Shown here piece after piece: positions 26,311 to 35,196 of a stretch of 64,000 bases of DNA. The notes under the pieces are model-generated. The model was not told the DNA's origin. It ran no database searches and saw only the letters and a list, made by a program, of their open reading frames with translations. Position numbers and translations under genes: made by a program. Source of the stretch: JAVVHE01 sp038238915 (GTDB lineage: Bacteria > Pseudomonadota > Alphaproteobacteria > Sphingomonadales > Sphingomonadaceae); assembly GCA_038238915.1 (NCBI GenBank), contig JBBSFH010000017.1, forward strand, positions 1-64,000, given 5' to 3'. The stretch's first letter is position 1; the number at the start of each line of letters is the position of its first letter.

Positions 26311-26384
26311 GCGGGTGTAGCTCAATGGTAGAGCACTAGCCTTCCAAGCTTGTGACGCGGGTCCGATTCCCGTCACCCGCTCCA
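26311..26384 (+). tRNA. tRNA-Gly (anticodon TCC)
   Basis: A 74-base cloverleaf including an encoded CCA. The acceptor stem GCGGGTG pairs with CACCCGC, the D-arm is GCTCAATGGTAGAGC, the anticodon loop is CTTCCAA (anticodon TCC at 26343-26345) and the T-arm contains GGTCCGATTCC. The second pair of the anticodon stem is a U-U mismatch. It is followed 26 bases later by rluB. Confidence 0.96.
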
Positions 26385-26410
26385 ATTCCGCCAACCCCGC
26401 AGGAGGCGGC

Positions 26411-27217
26411 ATGGCCGTTCCTCTACCCTCACCCCCCGCCCTTGGCCGCCGCGCCCCGCGCCGTGCGCCGCGTCCCGCCGCGCCGCCGCCCACTGGCCCG
26501 CAGCGCCTCGCCAAGCTGCTCGCACGCGCGGGGGTGGCCTCCAGACGCGATGTCGAGAAGATGATCCTCGATGGCCGCGTCGCGCGCGGGGGCGAGGTCG
26601 TGGCGCATCCCGCCCCGCTGGTGACCTCGCTCGAAGGGGTGACCGTGGACGGCAATCCGGTGGCGCGGCCGGAGGCGGCGCGGCTGTTCCGGATGCACAA
26701 GCCGCCGGGCGTGCTCACCACCAATTTCGATCCGCGCGGACGGCCCACGGTCTATGGCCTCGTGCCGCCCGGCCTGCCGCGCATGCTCGCGGTGGGGCGG
26801 CTCGACATGACGAGCGAGGGGCTGATCCTGCTCACCAACGATGGTGGCTTGAAGCGCGCGCTGGAGCTGCCCGCAACCGGCCTCGAACGTCATTACCGCG
26901 TCCGTGCCTATGGGGCGGCGACGCAGCAGCTGCTCGACCGCGTGGCCGAAGGCGTGGAGATCGAGGGCGTGCGCTACGGCCCCGTGCGCGCGTTTCTCGA
27001 GTCCAAGCGCGGGGACAATGCCTGGATCGAGGTGATGATCACCGAGGGCAAGAACCGCGAGGTGCGCCGCGTGATGGAGTGGCTCGGCCTCAAGGTGAAC
27101 CGGCTGATCCGCGTCGGCTACGGGCCGTTCATTCTTGGCGATCTGCCGGTGGCGCGGGTGGAGGAGGTGGAGCCGGGGATGCTGCACGACGTGATGCGCG
27201 GCCTCAAGCTGGCGTGA
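26411..27217 (+). CDS. rluB: 23S rRNA pseudouridine synthase, RluB family
   Basis: A 268-residue RsuA/RluB-type pseudouridine synthase modifying helix 89-90 region uridines of 23S rRNA (family knowledge). A basic, Pro/Ala-rich tail of about 30 residues precedes an S4 RNA-binding domain (QRLAKLLARAGVASRRDVEKMI). The catalytic Asp132 lies in GRLDMTSEGL; KNREVRRVMEWLGL is the second family signature. An AGGAGG site sits five bases before the ATG. Its stop overlaps the GTG of rsmD by four bases. Confidence 0.9.
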   Translation: MAVPLPSPPALGRRAPRRAPRPAAPPPTGPQRLAKLLARAGVASRRDVEKMILDGRVARGGEVVAHPAPLVTSLEGVTVDGNPVARPEAARLFRMHKPPGVLTTNFDPRGRPTVYGLVPPGLPRMLAVGRLDMTSEGLILLTNDGGLKRALELPATGLERHYRVRAYGAATQQLLDRVAEGVEIEGVRYGPVRAFLESKRGDNAWIEVMITEGKNREVRRVMEWLGLKVNRLIRVGYGPFILGDLPVARVEEVEPGMLHDVMRGLKLA

Positions 27218-27750
27218 GGATCATCGCCGGGCGGTGGCGTGGTCGCTTGCTCGAAGCGCCGCCGGGGTTCGCAACGCGGCCGACCGCGGCGCGCGCGCGC
27301 GAGGGGCTGTTCTCGATGCTCGATGCGCGGCTGGGCAGTTTCGAAGGGCTCCGCGTGCTCGATGTTTTCGCGGGATCGGGCGCGCTGGGGCTCGAAGCGC
27401 TCTCGCGCGGCGCGACGCACGCATGCTTCGTCGAGGCGTTTCCCGCGCCGCTCGCCTGCCTAAAACGCAACATCGCTGCGCTGGGCGCGACCGCGATCAG
27501 CGAGGTTGTGCGCCAGCGGGCGGAAGCGATGGGGGCGGCTTGCGGTGCCTACGATCTCGCGTTCCTCGATCCACCCTATCACATGGGGCTTGCCCCTGCC
27601 GCGCTGGCGCGGCTGGCGGATGGCGGGTGGCTGGCGCCCGGCGCGTGGATCGCGGCCGAGACCGCACATGATGACGATCTGCCGGGGTGGGATGCGGAGG
27701 TATGCCGCGATCACGGCAAAGCGCGGCTGCGGTTGCTGCGTGTGCGCTGA
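27214..27750 (+). CDS. rsmD: 16S rRNA (guanine966-N2)-methyltransferase RsmD
   Basis: A 178-residue SAM-dependent methyltransferase. The opening RIIAGRWRGRLLEAP is the RsmD signature, DVFAGSGALGLEALSRGA is the SAM-binding loop and DPPY is the catalytic motif. The GTG at 27214 overlaps the rluB stop (GTGA), so translation is coupled; the frame remains open further upstream but without family similarity. The protein modifies a guanine near the 30S decoding region. Confidence 0.92.
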   Translation: MRIIAGRWRGRLLEAPPGFATRPTAARAREGLFSMLDARLGSFEGLRVLDVFAGSGALGLEALSRGATHACFVEAFPAPLACLKRNIAALGATAISEVVRQRAEAMGAACGAYDLAFLDPPYHMGLAPAALARLADGGWLAPGAWIAAETAHDDDLPGWDAEVCRDHGKARLRLLRVR

Positions 27751-28331
27751 CGCCAGCCGCCGCGAGCCGGGATGCGGGGGTACCGATGGGCACACAGAAA
27801 AGGGGCGCGGAGTTCGTTGACTTCCGCGCCCCATTCCACCGTGACGAATTCGCGAGCCGCTTGTTTCGCGCGGGTAACAGCGGAGCAAGGTCCACCAAGC
27901 CAACGCGAGCGTCGCAGCTCCCACCAACATCGAAGCAAAGATCGTGCCAACTCCAGTTTTGCGCCGTTTGCCAAGCGTTCGCTATCGCGCTGGTCACGAA
28001 AGTGTAAAATTTTCCGACGGTCTTGCGATGGTGGTGCGGAACGATCGGCCGTGCCGGCTTTCTTTTGATTCACCATTGCGCCCCCGACTTGCACTACGTC
28101 CGCGTTCCGGCGCGGTCGCGCGAGAAGCGCGCGTCGCGCTGACGGGCGGGGCTGCCGCAGACACAGCGCACTTGCCGGGTTCCCTCCGAAGACAGGGAAA
28201 CCGTACCAATTTGACGCCTGGGGCTAAGGCTCCGGCGCGCCCGCGCCTTGACTTGGGCGCACCCCGGCGCGAAACCGCCGCTCGTCTCAAGGCGGCCTGT
28301 CGCGCCGCCTTTTCGCGTTTGGAGCCCTGCG
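27751..28331. other. Intergenic region between rsmD and argD
   Basis: About 580 bases with no gene I can support, although several frames are open on the minus strand. It contains a strong hairpin at 27802-27832 and, near its right end, TTGACG (about 28210) and TTGACT that may belong to the argD promoter. An imperfect dyad GGTTCCCT...AGGGAAACC lies near 28180-28205. Confidence 0.45.
27802..27832 (-). terminator. Strong hairpin, intrinsic terminator for leftward transcription
   Basis: GGGGCGCGGA and TCCGCGCCCC form a perfect 10-base-pair stem around an 11-base loop. On the minus strand the stem is followed by TTTTCTGTGT, the layout of a Rho-independent terminator. On the plus strand no T tract follows, so for rluB-rsmD it would be only a structural end. 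No annotated minus-strand gene reads into it. Confidence 0.55.
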
Positions 28332-29525
28332 ATGGCCATCACTCCCCTCATGCCCGTCTACGCCCGCTGCGAGGTCGCGCCCGTGCGCGGTGACGGTGCA
28401 TATCTGTTCGACGCGCAGGGTCGGCGCTGGCTCGATTTCGCGGGTGGCATCGCCACCAACAGTCTGGGCCACGGCCACCCGCATCTCGTCGCCGCAATCG
28501 CCAGACAGGCGGCCACGCTGATGCATACGAGCAATCTGTATCAGGTGCCCGCGCAGCAATCGCTGGCCGAACGCCTCGTCCGCCTCACCTTCGCCGACAC
28601 GGTGTTCTTCACCAATTCGGGGGCCGAAGCGCTCGAATGCTCAATCAAGACCTGCCGCCGCTTCCATCATGTGAACGGCCAGCCCGAACGCTACGGCATC
28701 ATCACGTTTGGCAACGCCTTCCACGGCCGCACGCTCGGCACGATCAGCGCCACCGATCAGGCGAAGCTGCGTGACGGCTTCGCGCCGCTTCTCGATGGCT
28801 TTACCGTGGTCCCCTTCGGTGATCTCGCCGCGGTCAAGGCGGCGATGGGGCCGCACATCGGCGGTTTCCTGCTCGAACCGATCCAGGGCGAGGGCGGCAT
28901 ACGGACTGCCAGCCACGATTTCCTCGCCGGCCTGCGCCAGCTCGCCGACGAGACCGGTTCGCTGCTGATCCTCGATGAAGTCCAGTGCGGCGTCGCGCGC
29001 ACCGGCAAACTCTTCGCGCACGAACATTACGGCATCGCGCCCGATATCATGGCGATCGCCAAGGGCATCGGCGGCGGCTTCCCGGTGGGGGCGTGCCTCG
29101 CCACCGAGCATGCCGCGAAGGGCATGGTCATCGGCACGCACGGCAGCACGTTCGGCGGCAACCCGTTGGCGATGGCGGCGTGCGAGGCGGTGCTCGATAT
29201 CGTTACCGAACCCGCGTTCCTCGAACATGTGACCCAAATGGGCACCCGGCTCAAATCCTCGCTCCAGCAGATGATCGGCAACCACGACGATCTGTTCGAG
29301 GGTGTGAAGGGCACCGGCCTCATGCTCGGCCTCAAGGTCCGCACCCCGCACGAGGCGCGCCCCTTCGTCAACCACGCGCGCGGCTACGGCATCCTCACCG
29401 TCGCGGCGGGCGATAATGTGGTCCGCATCCTCCCCCCGCTGACGATCGAGGAGCACCACATCGCCGAGGCGGTCGCCTGCCTCAGCGCCGCTGCACACGC
29501 ATGGAACGAGGCCAGGGCGGCGTGA
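28332..29525 (+). CDS. argD: Acetylornithine aminotransferase
   Basis: A 397-residue class III PLP aminotransferase of arginine (and possibly lysine) synthesis. The PLP lysine is Lys244 in AIAKGIGGGFPVGA, with Asp215 in LILDEVQCG; NSGAEALECSIK and GNAFHGRTLG are family motifs. A GGAG site precedes the ATG, and the frame upstream of it is not protein-like. argF follows after a small oppositely oriented membrane-protein gene, so the two arginine genes are close but not one simple operon. Confidence 0.93.
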   Translation: MAITPLMPVYARCEVAPVRGDGAYLFDAQGRRWLDFAGGIATNSLGHGHPHLVAAIARQAATLMHTSNLYQVPAQQSLAERLVRLTFADTVFFTNSGAEALECSIKTCRRFHHVNGQPERYGIITFGNAFHGRTLGTISATDQAKLRDGFAPLLDGFTVVPFGDLAAVKAAMGPHIGGFLLEPIQGEGGIRTASHDFLAGLRQLADETGSLLILDEVQCGVARTGKLFAHEHYGIAPDIMAIAKGIGGGFPVGACLATEHAAKGMVIGTHGSTFGGNPLAMAACEAVLDIVTEPAFLEHVTQMGTRLKSSLQQMIGNHDDLFEGVKGTGLMLGLKVRTPHEARPFVNHARGYGILTVAAGDNVVRILPPLTIEEHHIAEAVACLSAAAHAWNEARAA

Positions 29526-29544
29526 TGTTGGCGTTGGTCGAGAG

Positions 29545-29892
29545 CTATAGCGGCAGCGTCGCCGTGCCGAACGCCTTCAGCGCGGCGAACAGCAGCACCG
29601 GCAGGCCGATCATGTCTGCGACTGCGATGTTCCGCAGGGGCTTCGGCGAGCCTGCGAACCAATATAGTACCAGGAAAGACATCATGCTGATCGCCACGAC
29701 CACCGATGCCAGTCGGCGCGTGCCAGGATCGAACATCGCCCAGACGCAGACGACGAAGATCGCAAGGAACAGCGCGGCGCGATGATGGAGGAGGAGGAAC
29801 GTGGCGCTATCGGGTGCAGCCCCGTAAAGCCTCGTGATCAGCGAGGGGGTGAACATCGCGGCGGCAGGCAAAACGTGAATTGCGGCGAGCAA
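29545..29892 (-). CDS. Small membrane protein of unknown function
   Basis: A 115-residue protein with about four hydrophobic segments (IHVLPAAAMF, LFLAIFVVCVWAMF, SVVVAISMMSFLVLYWF, MIGLPVLLFAAL). It starts at a TTG with a TAGGGA sequence before it; an in-frame stop lies directly upstream, which fixes the start region. Conserved small proteins of this type occur in sphingomonads but I know no function. It lies opposite to and between argD and argF. Confidence 0.6.
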   Translation of the reverse strand: MLAAIHVLPAAAMFTPSLITRLYGAAPDSATFLLLHHRAALFLAIFVVCVWAMFDPGTRRLASVVVAISMMSFLVLYWFAGSPKPLRNIAVADMIGLPVLLFAALKAFGTATLPL

Positions 29893-29921
29893 TCCCTAGG
29901 CAATCAGATAGGGCACGGCCG

Positions 29922-30902
<981 letters not shown>

Positions 30903-30917
30903 GGCGCTCGGCCCAGG

Positions 30918-31007
30918 CCCCCTCCGCCCTTCGGGCACCTCCCCCAGTGGGGGAGGATCGATCCTCCCCCACTGGGGGAGGTGGCGAGCGAAGCGAGACG
31001 GAGGGGG
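30918..31007. repeat. REP-like double repeat unit at the hslO 5' end
   Basis: Two inverted copies of a ~40-base unit in back-to-back orientation. The core at 30936-30983 is a perfect 48-base palindrome centred on GATC|GATC, with inner hairpins formed by CCTCCCCC/GGGGGAGG on each side. Outer arms are CCCCCTCCGCCC on the left and GGAGGGGG on the right. The same unit recurs at 31898, 49372 and 50538. Confidence 0.9.
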
Positions 31008-31882
31008 ATCGGCCGGGCGCGATCGAACTCGATCGCCTCACCGCCTTCAGCCTCCCGTCGCGCAACGCGCGCGGGCGCATCGTGCGCCTCGGGCCGACGC
31101 TGGGGGCCATCCTGAAAGCGCACGCCTACCCGCCCCCGCTCGCGCGCCTGCTCTCCGATGCGCTCGTTGTCACCGCGCTTCTGGGCGCGATGCTGCGCCC
31201 CGACGAAGGCCAGCTAACCTTGCAGGTCCAGGCCAAGGGTGCGGTCGTCGATCTGATCGTCTGCGATTGGCGCGACGGCAAACTGCGCGGCTATCTGCGC
31301 CACGATGCCGAGCGGCTGAGCTATCTGGGCAAAAATCCTTCGATCAAGGCGCTGCTCGGCCAAGGCTATCTGGCGGTCACGCTCGATCAGACCGCGTCTG
31401 CCGAGCGCTACCAGGGCATCGTGCCGCTGGAAGGCGCGAGCCTCGCCGAGATCGTCGAACGCTATTTCGATCAGTCCGAACAGCTTCCCACACTCATCCG
31501 CACCGCGTCCGCCGATGGCATCGCGGGCGGCCTGATCGTCCAGCATCTGGCGCGCCGGGAATTGGACGGCGAGCGCCTGTCGGTCGCAGCGCAGCACCCC
31601 GATTGGGATCATGTCCGCGCACTCGCCGCCACGGTCAAACCCGAGGAACTGACCGATGCCGCGCTCCCCTTGGACGCGCTCCTGTGGCGCCTGTTCAACG
31701 AGGACGAGGTCCGCGCCCTCTCCCCCATCGCCATCGGCAATGCGTGTCGCTGCTCGGTCGCCCACTTCGCCACCGTCCTCGCCCGCTTCCCCGAAGACGA
31801 ACGCGCCGCGATGCGCGGCGAAGACGGCCTGATCGGCGTGGACTGCGAATTCTGCGCGACGAGCTACCGGGTGGCGGTTTGA
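30947..31882 (+). CDS. hslO: Redox-regulated chaperone Hsp33
   Basis: About 311 residues. The Hsp33 domain is clear from IELDRLTAFSLP onwards, and the carboxy-terminal zinc/redox switch has CRC and CEFC (GVDCEFCATSYRV). On oxidation it releases zinc and becomes a holdase chaperone. There is no ATG, GTG or TTG between the repeat and the first conserved residues. The nearest in-frame start is a GTG inside the repeat at 30947; another GTG lies at 30878 within argF. The first 24 or so residues are therefore encoded by the repeat unless a non-standard start is used. queC follows five bases after the stop. Confidence 0.9.
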   Translation: MGEDRSSPTGGGGERSETEGDRPGAIELDRLTAFSLPSRNARGRIVRLGPTLGAILKAHAYPPPLARLLSDALVVTALLGAMLRPDEGQLTLQVQAKGAVVDLIVCDWRDGKLRGYLRHDAERLSYLGKNPSIKALLGQGYLAVTLDQTASAERYQGIVPLEGASLAEIVERYFDQSEQLPTLIRTASADGIAGGLIVQHLARRELDGERLSVAAQHPDWDHVRALAATVKPEELTDAALPLDALLWRLFNEDEVRALSPIAIGNACRCSVAHFATVLARFPEDERAAMRGEDGLIGVDCEFCATSYRVAV

Positions 31883-31887
31883 CGGCG

Positions 31888-32685
31888 GTGCCCGGCACCC
31901 CCTCCGCCCTTCGGGCACCTCCCCCAAGGGGGGAGGATCTAAGATCCTCCCCCCCTGGGGGAGGTGCCCCCGCAGGGGGCGGAGGGGGAGCGCAGCGCCC
32001 CCACATCGTCCTCCTGTCGGGCGGCCTCGACTCCACCGTCGCCGCCGCTATCGCCCGCGCGCAGGGCCACCCGCTCATCGCGCTCACCATCGATTACAAC
32101 CAGCGCCACCGCATCGAACTCGCCGCCGCCGCGCGCGTCGCCCAAGCGCTCGGCATCGAACGCCACATCGTCCTCCCCCTCGATCTGCGCCAGTTCGGCG
32201 GCTCCGCGCTCACCGCCGATATCGCCGTCCCCAAAACCGGCGTCGAACCCGGCATCCCCGTCACCTATGTGCCCGCGCGCAACACCGTCTTCCTCAGCCT
32301 CGCCCTCGCGCTCGCCGAGGCCTCCCACGCCCGCGATATCGTCATCGGCGTCAACGCGCTCGATTACAGCGGCTACCCCGATTGCCGCCCCGAATTCATC
32401 GCCGCGTTCGAGGCGCTCGCCGCGCTGGCAACGAAAGCCGGAGACGAGGGCCAGCGCTTCACCATCCACACCCCGCTCGCGCACATGACCAAGGCGGACA
32501 TCGTACGCGAAGGATTGCGCCTCCACGCCCCCCTCCACCTCACCTGGTCCTGCTACGATCCGCAGGGCGAGCGCCCGTGCGGTGCGTGCGATTCGTGCCG
32601 GTTGCGCGCGAAGGGCTTCGCAGAAGTCAGCGTCGCCGATCCCGCGCTGGCATTGTCGCCCGCCACAGCCGAGAATAGCCGGTGA
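31888..32685 (+). CDS. queC: 7-cyano-7-deazaguanine synthase QueC
   Basis: A 265-residue ATP-dependent enzyme converting 7-carboxy-7-deazaguanine to preQ0. The PP-loop is LLSGGLDSTVAAA, and the zinc-binding cysteines are in CYDPQGERPCGACDSCRLR. The only canonical in-frame start is the GTG at 31888, which places a 34-residue extension before HIVLLSGG. That extension is the translation of a REP-like repeat and is rich in Pro, Gly and Arg; family members normally begin a few residues before the PP-loop. The stop overlaps the queE GTG (GTGA). Confidence 0.92.
   Translation: MPGTPSALRAPPPRGEDLRSSPPGGGAPAGGGGGAQRPHIVLLSGGLDSTVAAAIARAQGHPLIALTIDYNQRHRIELAAAARVAQALGIERHIVLPLDLRQFGGSALTADIAVPKTGVEPGIPVTYVPARNTVFLSLALALAEASHARDIVIGVNALDYSGYPDCRPEFIAAFEALAALATKAGDEGQRFTIHTPLAHMTKADIVREGLRLHAPLHLTWSCYDPQGERPCGACDSCRLRAKGFAEVSVADPALALSPATAENSR
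31898..31988. repeat. REP-like double repeat unit inside the queC 5' end
   Basis: Same architecture as the copy at 30918: left arm starting CCCCCTCCGCCCTTCGGG, an imperfect central palindrome between 31916 and 31966, and a right end GGCGGAGGGGG. It lies wholly within the open reading frame of queC and contains no stop codon in that frame. Confidence 0.9.
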
Positions 32686-33314
32686 CCTACGCCGTCAAGG
32701 AAATCTACCTCACGCTGCAGGGCGAGGGCGCGCAGACCGGCCAGCGTGCTGTCTTCCTGCGCTTTGCCGGCTGCAACCTGTGGTCGGGCCGCGAGGAGGA
32801 CCGAGCCACCGCGCAGTGCCGCTTCTGCGACACCGATTTCGTCGGCGTGAACGGTCCCGGCGGCGCTCGGTTCGATACGCCGACCGACCTCGCGCAAGCC
32901 GTCGCCCGGACATGGGGTCCAGCGCCCGATTACCGCCTCGTCGTCATCACCGGCGGCGAGCCCACCCTCCAGCTCGACCCGGCGCTGATCGACGCGCTCC
33001 ATGCGCAGGCTTTCCGCATCGCAGTCGAATCGAACGGCACGCTCCCCGCGCCGCCCGGCATCGATTGGCTCACCATCAGCCCCAAGGCGGGCACGCAAGT
33101 GGTCCAGCGCACCGGCCACGAACTCAAACTCGTCTTCCCCCAGCCCGGCCTGCTCCCCGAAGCGGTCGCCGACTGGGACTTCCCCGCGCGCTACCTCCAG
33201 CCGATGGACGGCCCCGATCAGCCCGCCAATATCGCCTCCGCCACCCACTGGTGCCTCGCCAACCCCGGCTGGCGGCTCAGCCTCCAGACGCACAAGCTGA
33301 TCGGCATCGCGTGA
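32682..33314 (+). CDS. queE: 7-carboxy-7-deazaguanine synthase QueE
   Basis: A 210-residue radical SAM enzyme of queuosine biosynthesis. Its cluster motif is the long Cys-x14-Cys-x2-Cys version (GCNLWSG...QCRFCDTDF) known from some proteobacterial QueE proteins instead of the usual CxxxCxxC. ITGGEPTLQLD binds SAM. A GTG start overlaps the queC stop, and its own stop overlaps the GTG of xthA, so queC, queE and xthA are coupled. Confidence 0.92.
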   Translation: MTYAVKEIYLTLQGEGAQTGQRAVFLRFAGCNLWSGREEDRATAQCRFCDTDFVGVNGPGGARFDTPTDLAQAVARTWGPAPDYRLVVITGGEPTLQLDPALIDALHAQAFRIAVESNGTLPAPPGIDWLTISPKAGTQVVQRTGHELKLVFPQPGLLPEAVADWDFPARYLQPMDGPDQPANIASATHWCLANPGWRLSLQTHKLIGIA

Positions 33315-34102
33315 GCCTGCTCACCGTCGCATCGTGGAACATCAACTCGGTCCGCGCGCGCCTGCCGATCGTCGAGCGCTTCCTCGCCGAACACGGCCCC
33401 GATGTGCTGTGCCTCCAGGAAACCAAGGTCGAAAACGGCGCATTTCCCCACGATATGTTCGCGCGCGCGGGCTATGCGTACCGCGCGCTGCATGGTCAGC
33501 GGATGCACCACGGCGTAGCGATCGTCTCGCGGCTGCCCTTCGTCGAGGAAGTCCGCTCGGACTGGCAGGCCAATGGCGAGGCGCGCCACATCGGCGTGCG
33601 CCTCGATAGCGGCGTGCGCATCGAGAATGTCTATGTACCCGCCGGCGGCGACATTCCCGATCCCGTGCTCAACCCCAAGTTCGGGCAGAAGCTCGCGTTC
33701 CTCGATCGCATGACCGATTGGTCGGCGGGTCTGCGCGTCCCCTCGATCCTGGTGGGCGATCTCAACATCGCGCCGCTCGAATGCGATGTGTGGAGCCACA
33801 AGGCGCTGATCGACGTGGTCAGCCACACCCCCGTCGAGATCGATCGGCTGGACGGCCTCGCCCGCGCGCACGGCTGGATCGATCTCGGCCGCCGCTTCAC
33901 GCCGCCGCCCGAGCGGCTGTTCACCTGGTGGAGCTACCGCGCGAAGGACTGGGCGGCGTCCGATCGCGGGCGTCGCTTGGATCACATCTGGGCCAGTCCC
34001 GAGGTTGCGGCTTGCGCGACCGGCGCATCGGTCGTCGAAAGCGCGCGCGGCTGGGAGCGGCCGTCCGATCACGTGCCGTTGCTCGCGAGCTTCGCGCTAT
34101 GA
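33311..34102 (+). CDS. xthA: Exodeoxyribonuclease III
   Basis: A 263-residue exonuclease/AP endonuclease of base-excision repair. Motifs: SWNINSVRARL, LQETKVE (metal Glu), GGDIPDP, VGDLNIAP and the final SDHVPL with catalytic Asp-His. Starts at a GTG overlapping the queE stop by four bases. It is probably expressed with the queuosine genes through translational coupling. Confidence 0.93.
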   Translation: MSLLTVASWNINSVRARLPIVERFLAEHGPDVLCLQETKVENGAFPHDMFARAGYAYRALHGQRMHHGVAIVSRLPFVEEVRSDWQANGEARHIGVRLDSGVRIENVYVPAGGDIPDPVLNPKFGQKLAFLDRMTDWSAGLRVPSILVGDLNIAPLECDVWSHKALIDVVSHTPVEIDRLDGLARAHGWIDLGRRFTPPPERLFTWWSYRAKDWAASDRGRRLDHIWASPEVAACATGASVVESARGWERPSDHVPLLASFAL

Positions 34103-34109
34103 GCTGCGC

Positions 34110-35129
34110 ATGAGCCCCGCCGAACAGGCGGCGCGCGCGCTCCGGCGCGGCGATCCGGTGATCGTGGGCGGTCTCGCGGTGCGCGCGGTGGAGACCGCGC
34201 GCGACGGTGGGGACGCGTTGCTGATCACCTGCGAACGCGCCGCCGTGCTCAAACTGGGTAACCAGATCGCGGCTGCCACCGCGCTCGCGGGCGGGGTTGC
34301 GGTCGGGCTGGCGGGACCGTTCAGCGCGGCGGCGGCACGCGATATCGCCGATCCCACGCGCGATTTGGCGGAGCCAATGAAAGGCCCGTTCCGGTCGATG
34401 CCGTTCGCGGCGCCCGATGCGGCGGCGGCGGCGATCAGGCTCGCAAAAATCGCCGGACTATTGCCGGCGGTGTTCGCCGACGCAGACGCCGATGCGTCGG
34501 GCGCGGTCGAGGTTTCGATCGCCGACGTTCTCGCCTTCGACCGCGCGCCAAGTCTGCGCATCGTCGGCCGCGCGCGGCTGCCCGTGGTCGAGGGTGCGGG
34601 CGAGCTGATCGCGTTCCGCAGCGACGGCGGCGGCCCCGAACATCTGGCGCTGATGCTTGGCCAGCCCGATCTGGCGCGGCCAGTGCTCACCCGCCTGCAC
34701 AGTTCGTGCCTGACCGGAGACATCCTCGGCTCGCTGCGGTGCGACTGCGGGCCGCAACTGCACGCCGCGATGGCGAGGCTGGCGATCGAAGGCGGCGTCC
34801 TGCTCTATCTCCAGCAGGAAGGGCGAGGCATCGGCCTGATCAACAAGCTGCGCGCCTACGAGCTGCAGGACCAGGGCTTCGATACGCTCGACGCGAACGA
34901 GCGGCTCGGTTTCGCGCGTGACGAGCGCGATTTCCGCCTCGCGGCCGCGATGCTGCGCGCGCTCGGCGTTAGCTCGGTGCGGCTGTTGACGAACAACCCC
35001 GAAAAGGTGCGCGCGCTCGAAACTGCGGGCGTGACGGTTGCCGAGCGTGTGCCGCTCGCGGTCGGCGAAGGCGCGGACAACGCCGCCTATCTCGCCACCA
35101 AGCGCGCGCGCGCGGGGCATTTTTTCTAG
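34110..35129 (+). CDS. ribA: GTP cyclohydrolase II
   Basis: A 339-residue enzyme opening riboflavin synthesis by hydrolysing GTP. The catalytic domain (about residues 150-339) has the zinc cysteines in SSCLTGDILGSLRCDCGPQ, LQQEGRGIGL and the tyrosine-containing AYELQDQG. The amino-terminal 140 residues resemble a degenerate RibB-like domain seen in alphaproteobacterial RibA. The ATG at 34110 follows xthA by seven bases; the ribosome binding site is weak. Confidence 0.9.
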   Translation: MSPAEQAARALRRGDPVIVGGLAVRAVETARDGGDALLITCERAAVLKLGNQIAAATALAGGVAVGLAGPFSAAAARDIADPTRDLAEPMKGPFRSMPFAAPDAAAAAIRLAKIAGLLPAVFADADADASGAVEVSIADVLAFDRAPSLRIVGRARLPVVEGAGELIAFRSDGGGPEHLALMLGQPDLARPVLTRLHSSCLTGDILGSLRCDCGPQLHAAMARLAIEGGVLLYLQQEGRGIGLINKLRAYELQDQGFDTLDANERLGFARDERDFRLAAAMLRALGVSSVRLLTNNPEKVRALETAGVTVAERVPLAVGEGADNAAYLATKRARAGHFF

Positions 35130-35196
35130 GCCCGCGCGGCAACATCGCACCGCTTGGCGCGTCCGGGCGTTACGCCTATGTGCGCTGCAACATCGC

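Noticed and set aside
25987..26748. 254-codon minus-strand frame across the tRNA and rluB start
   Set aside because: It runs through a tRNA gene and the rluB gene on the other strand, so it cannot be a real gene.
27711..28094. 127-codon minus-strand frame between rsmD and argD
   Set aside because: It reads through a strong terminator-like hairpin and into rsmD and has no protein-like pattern.
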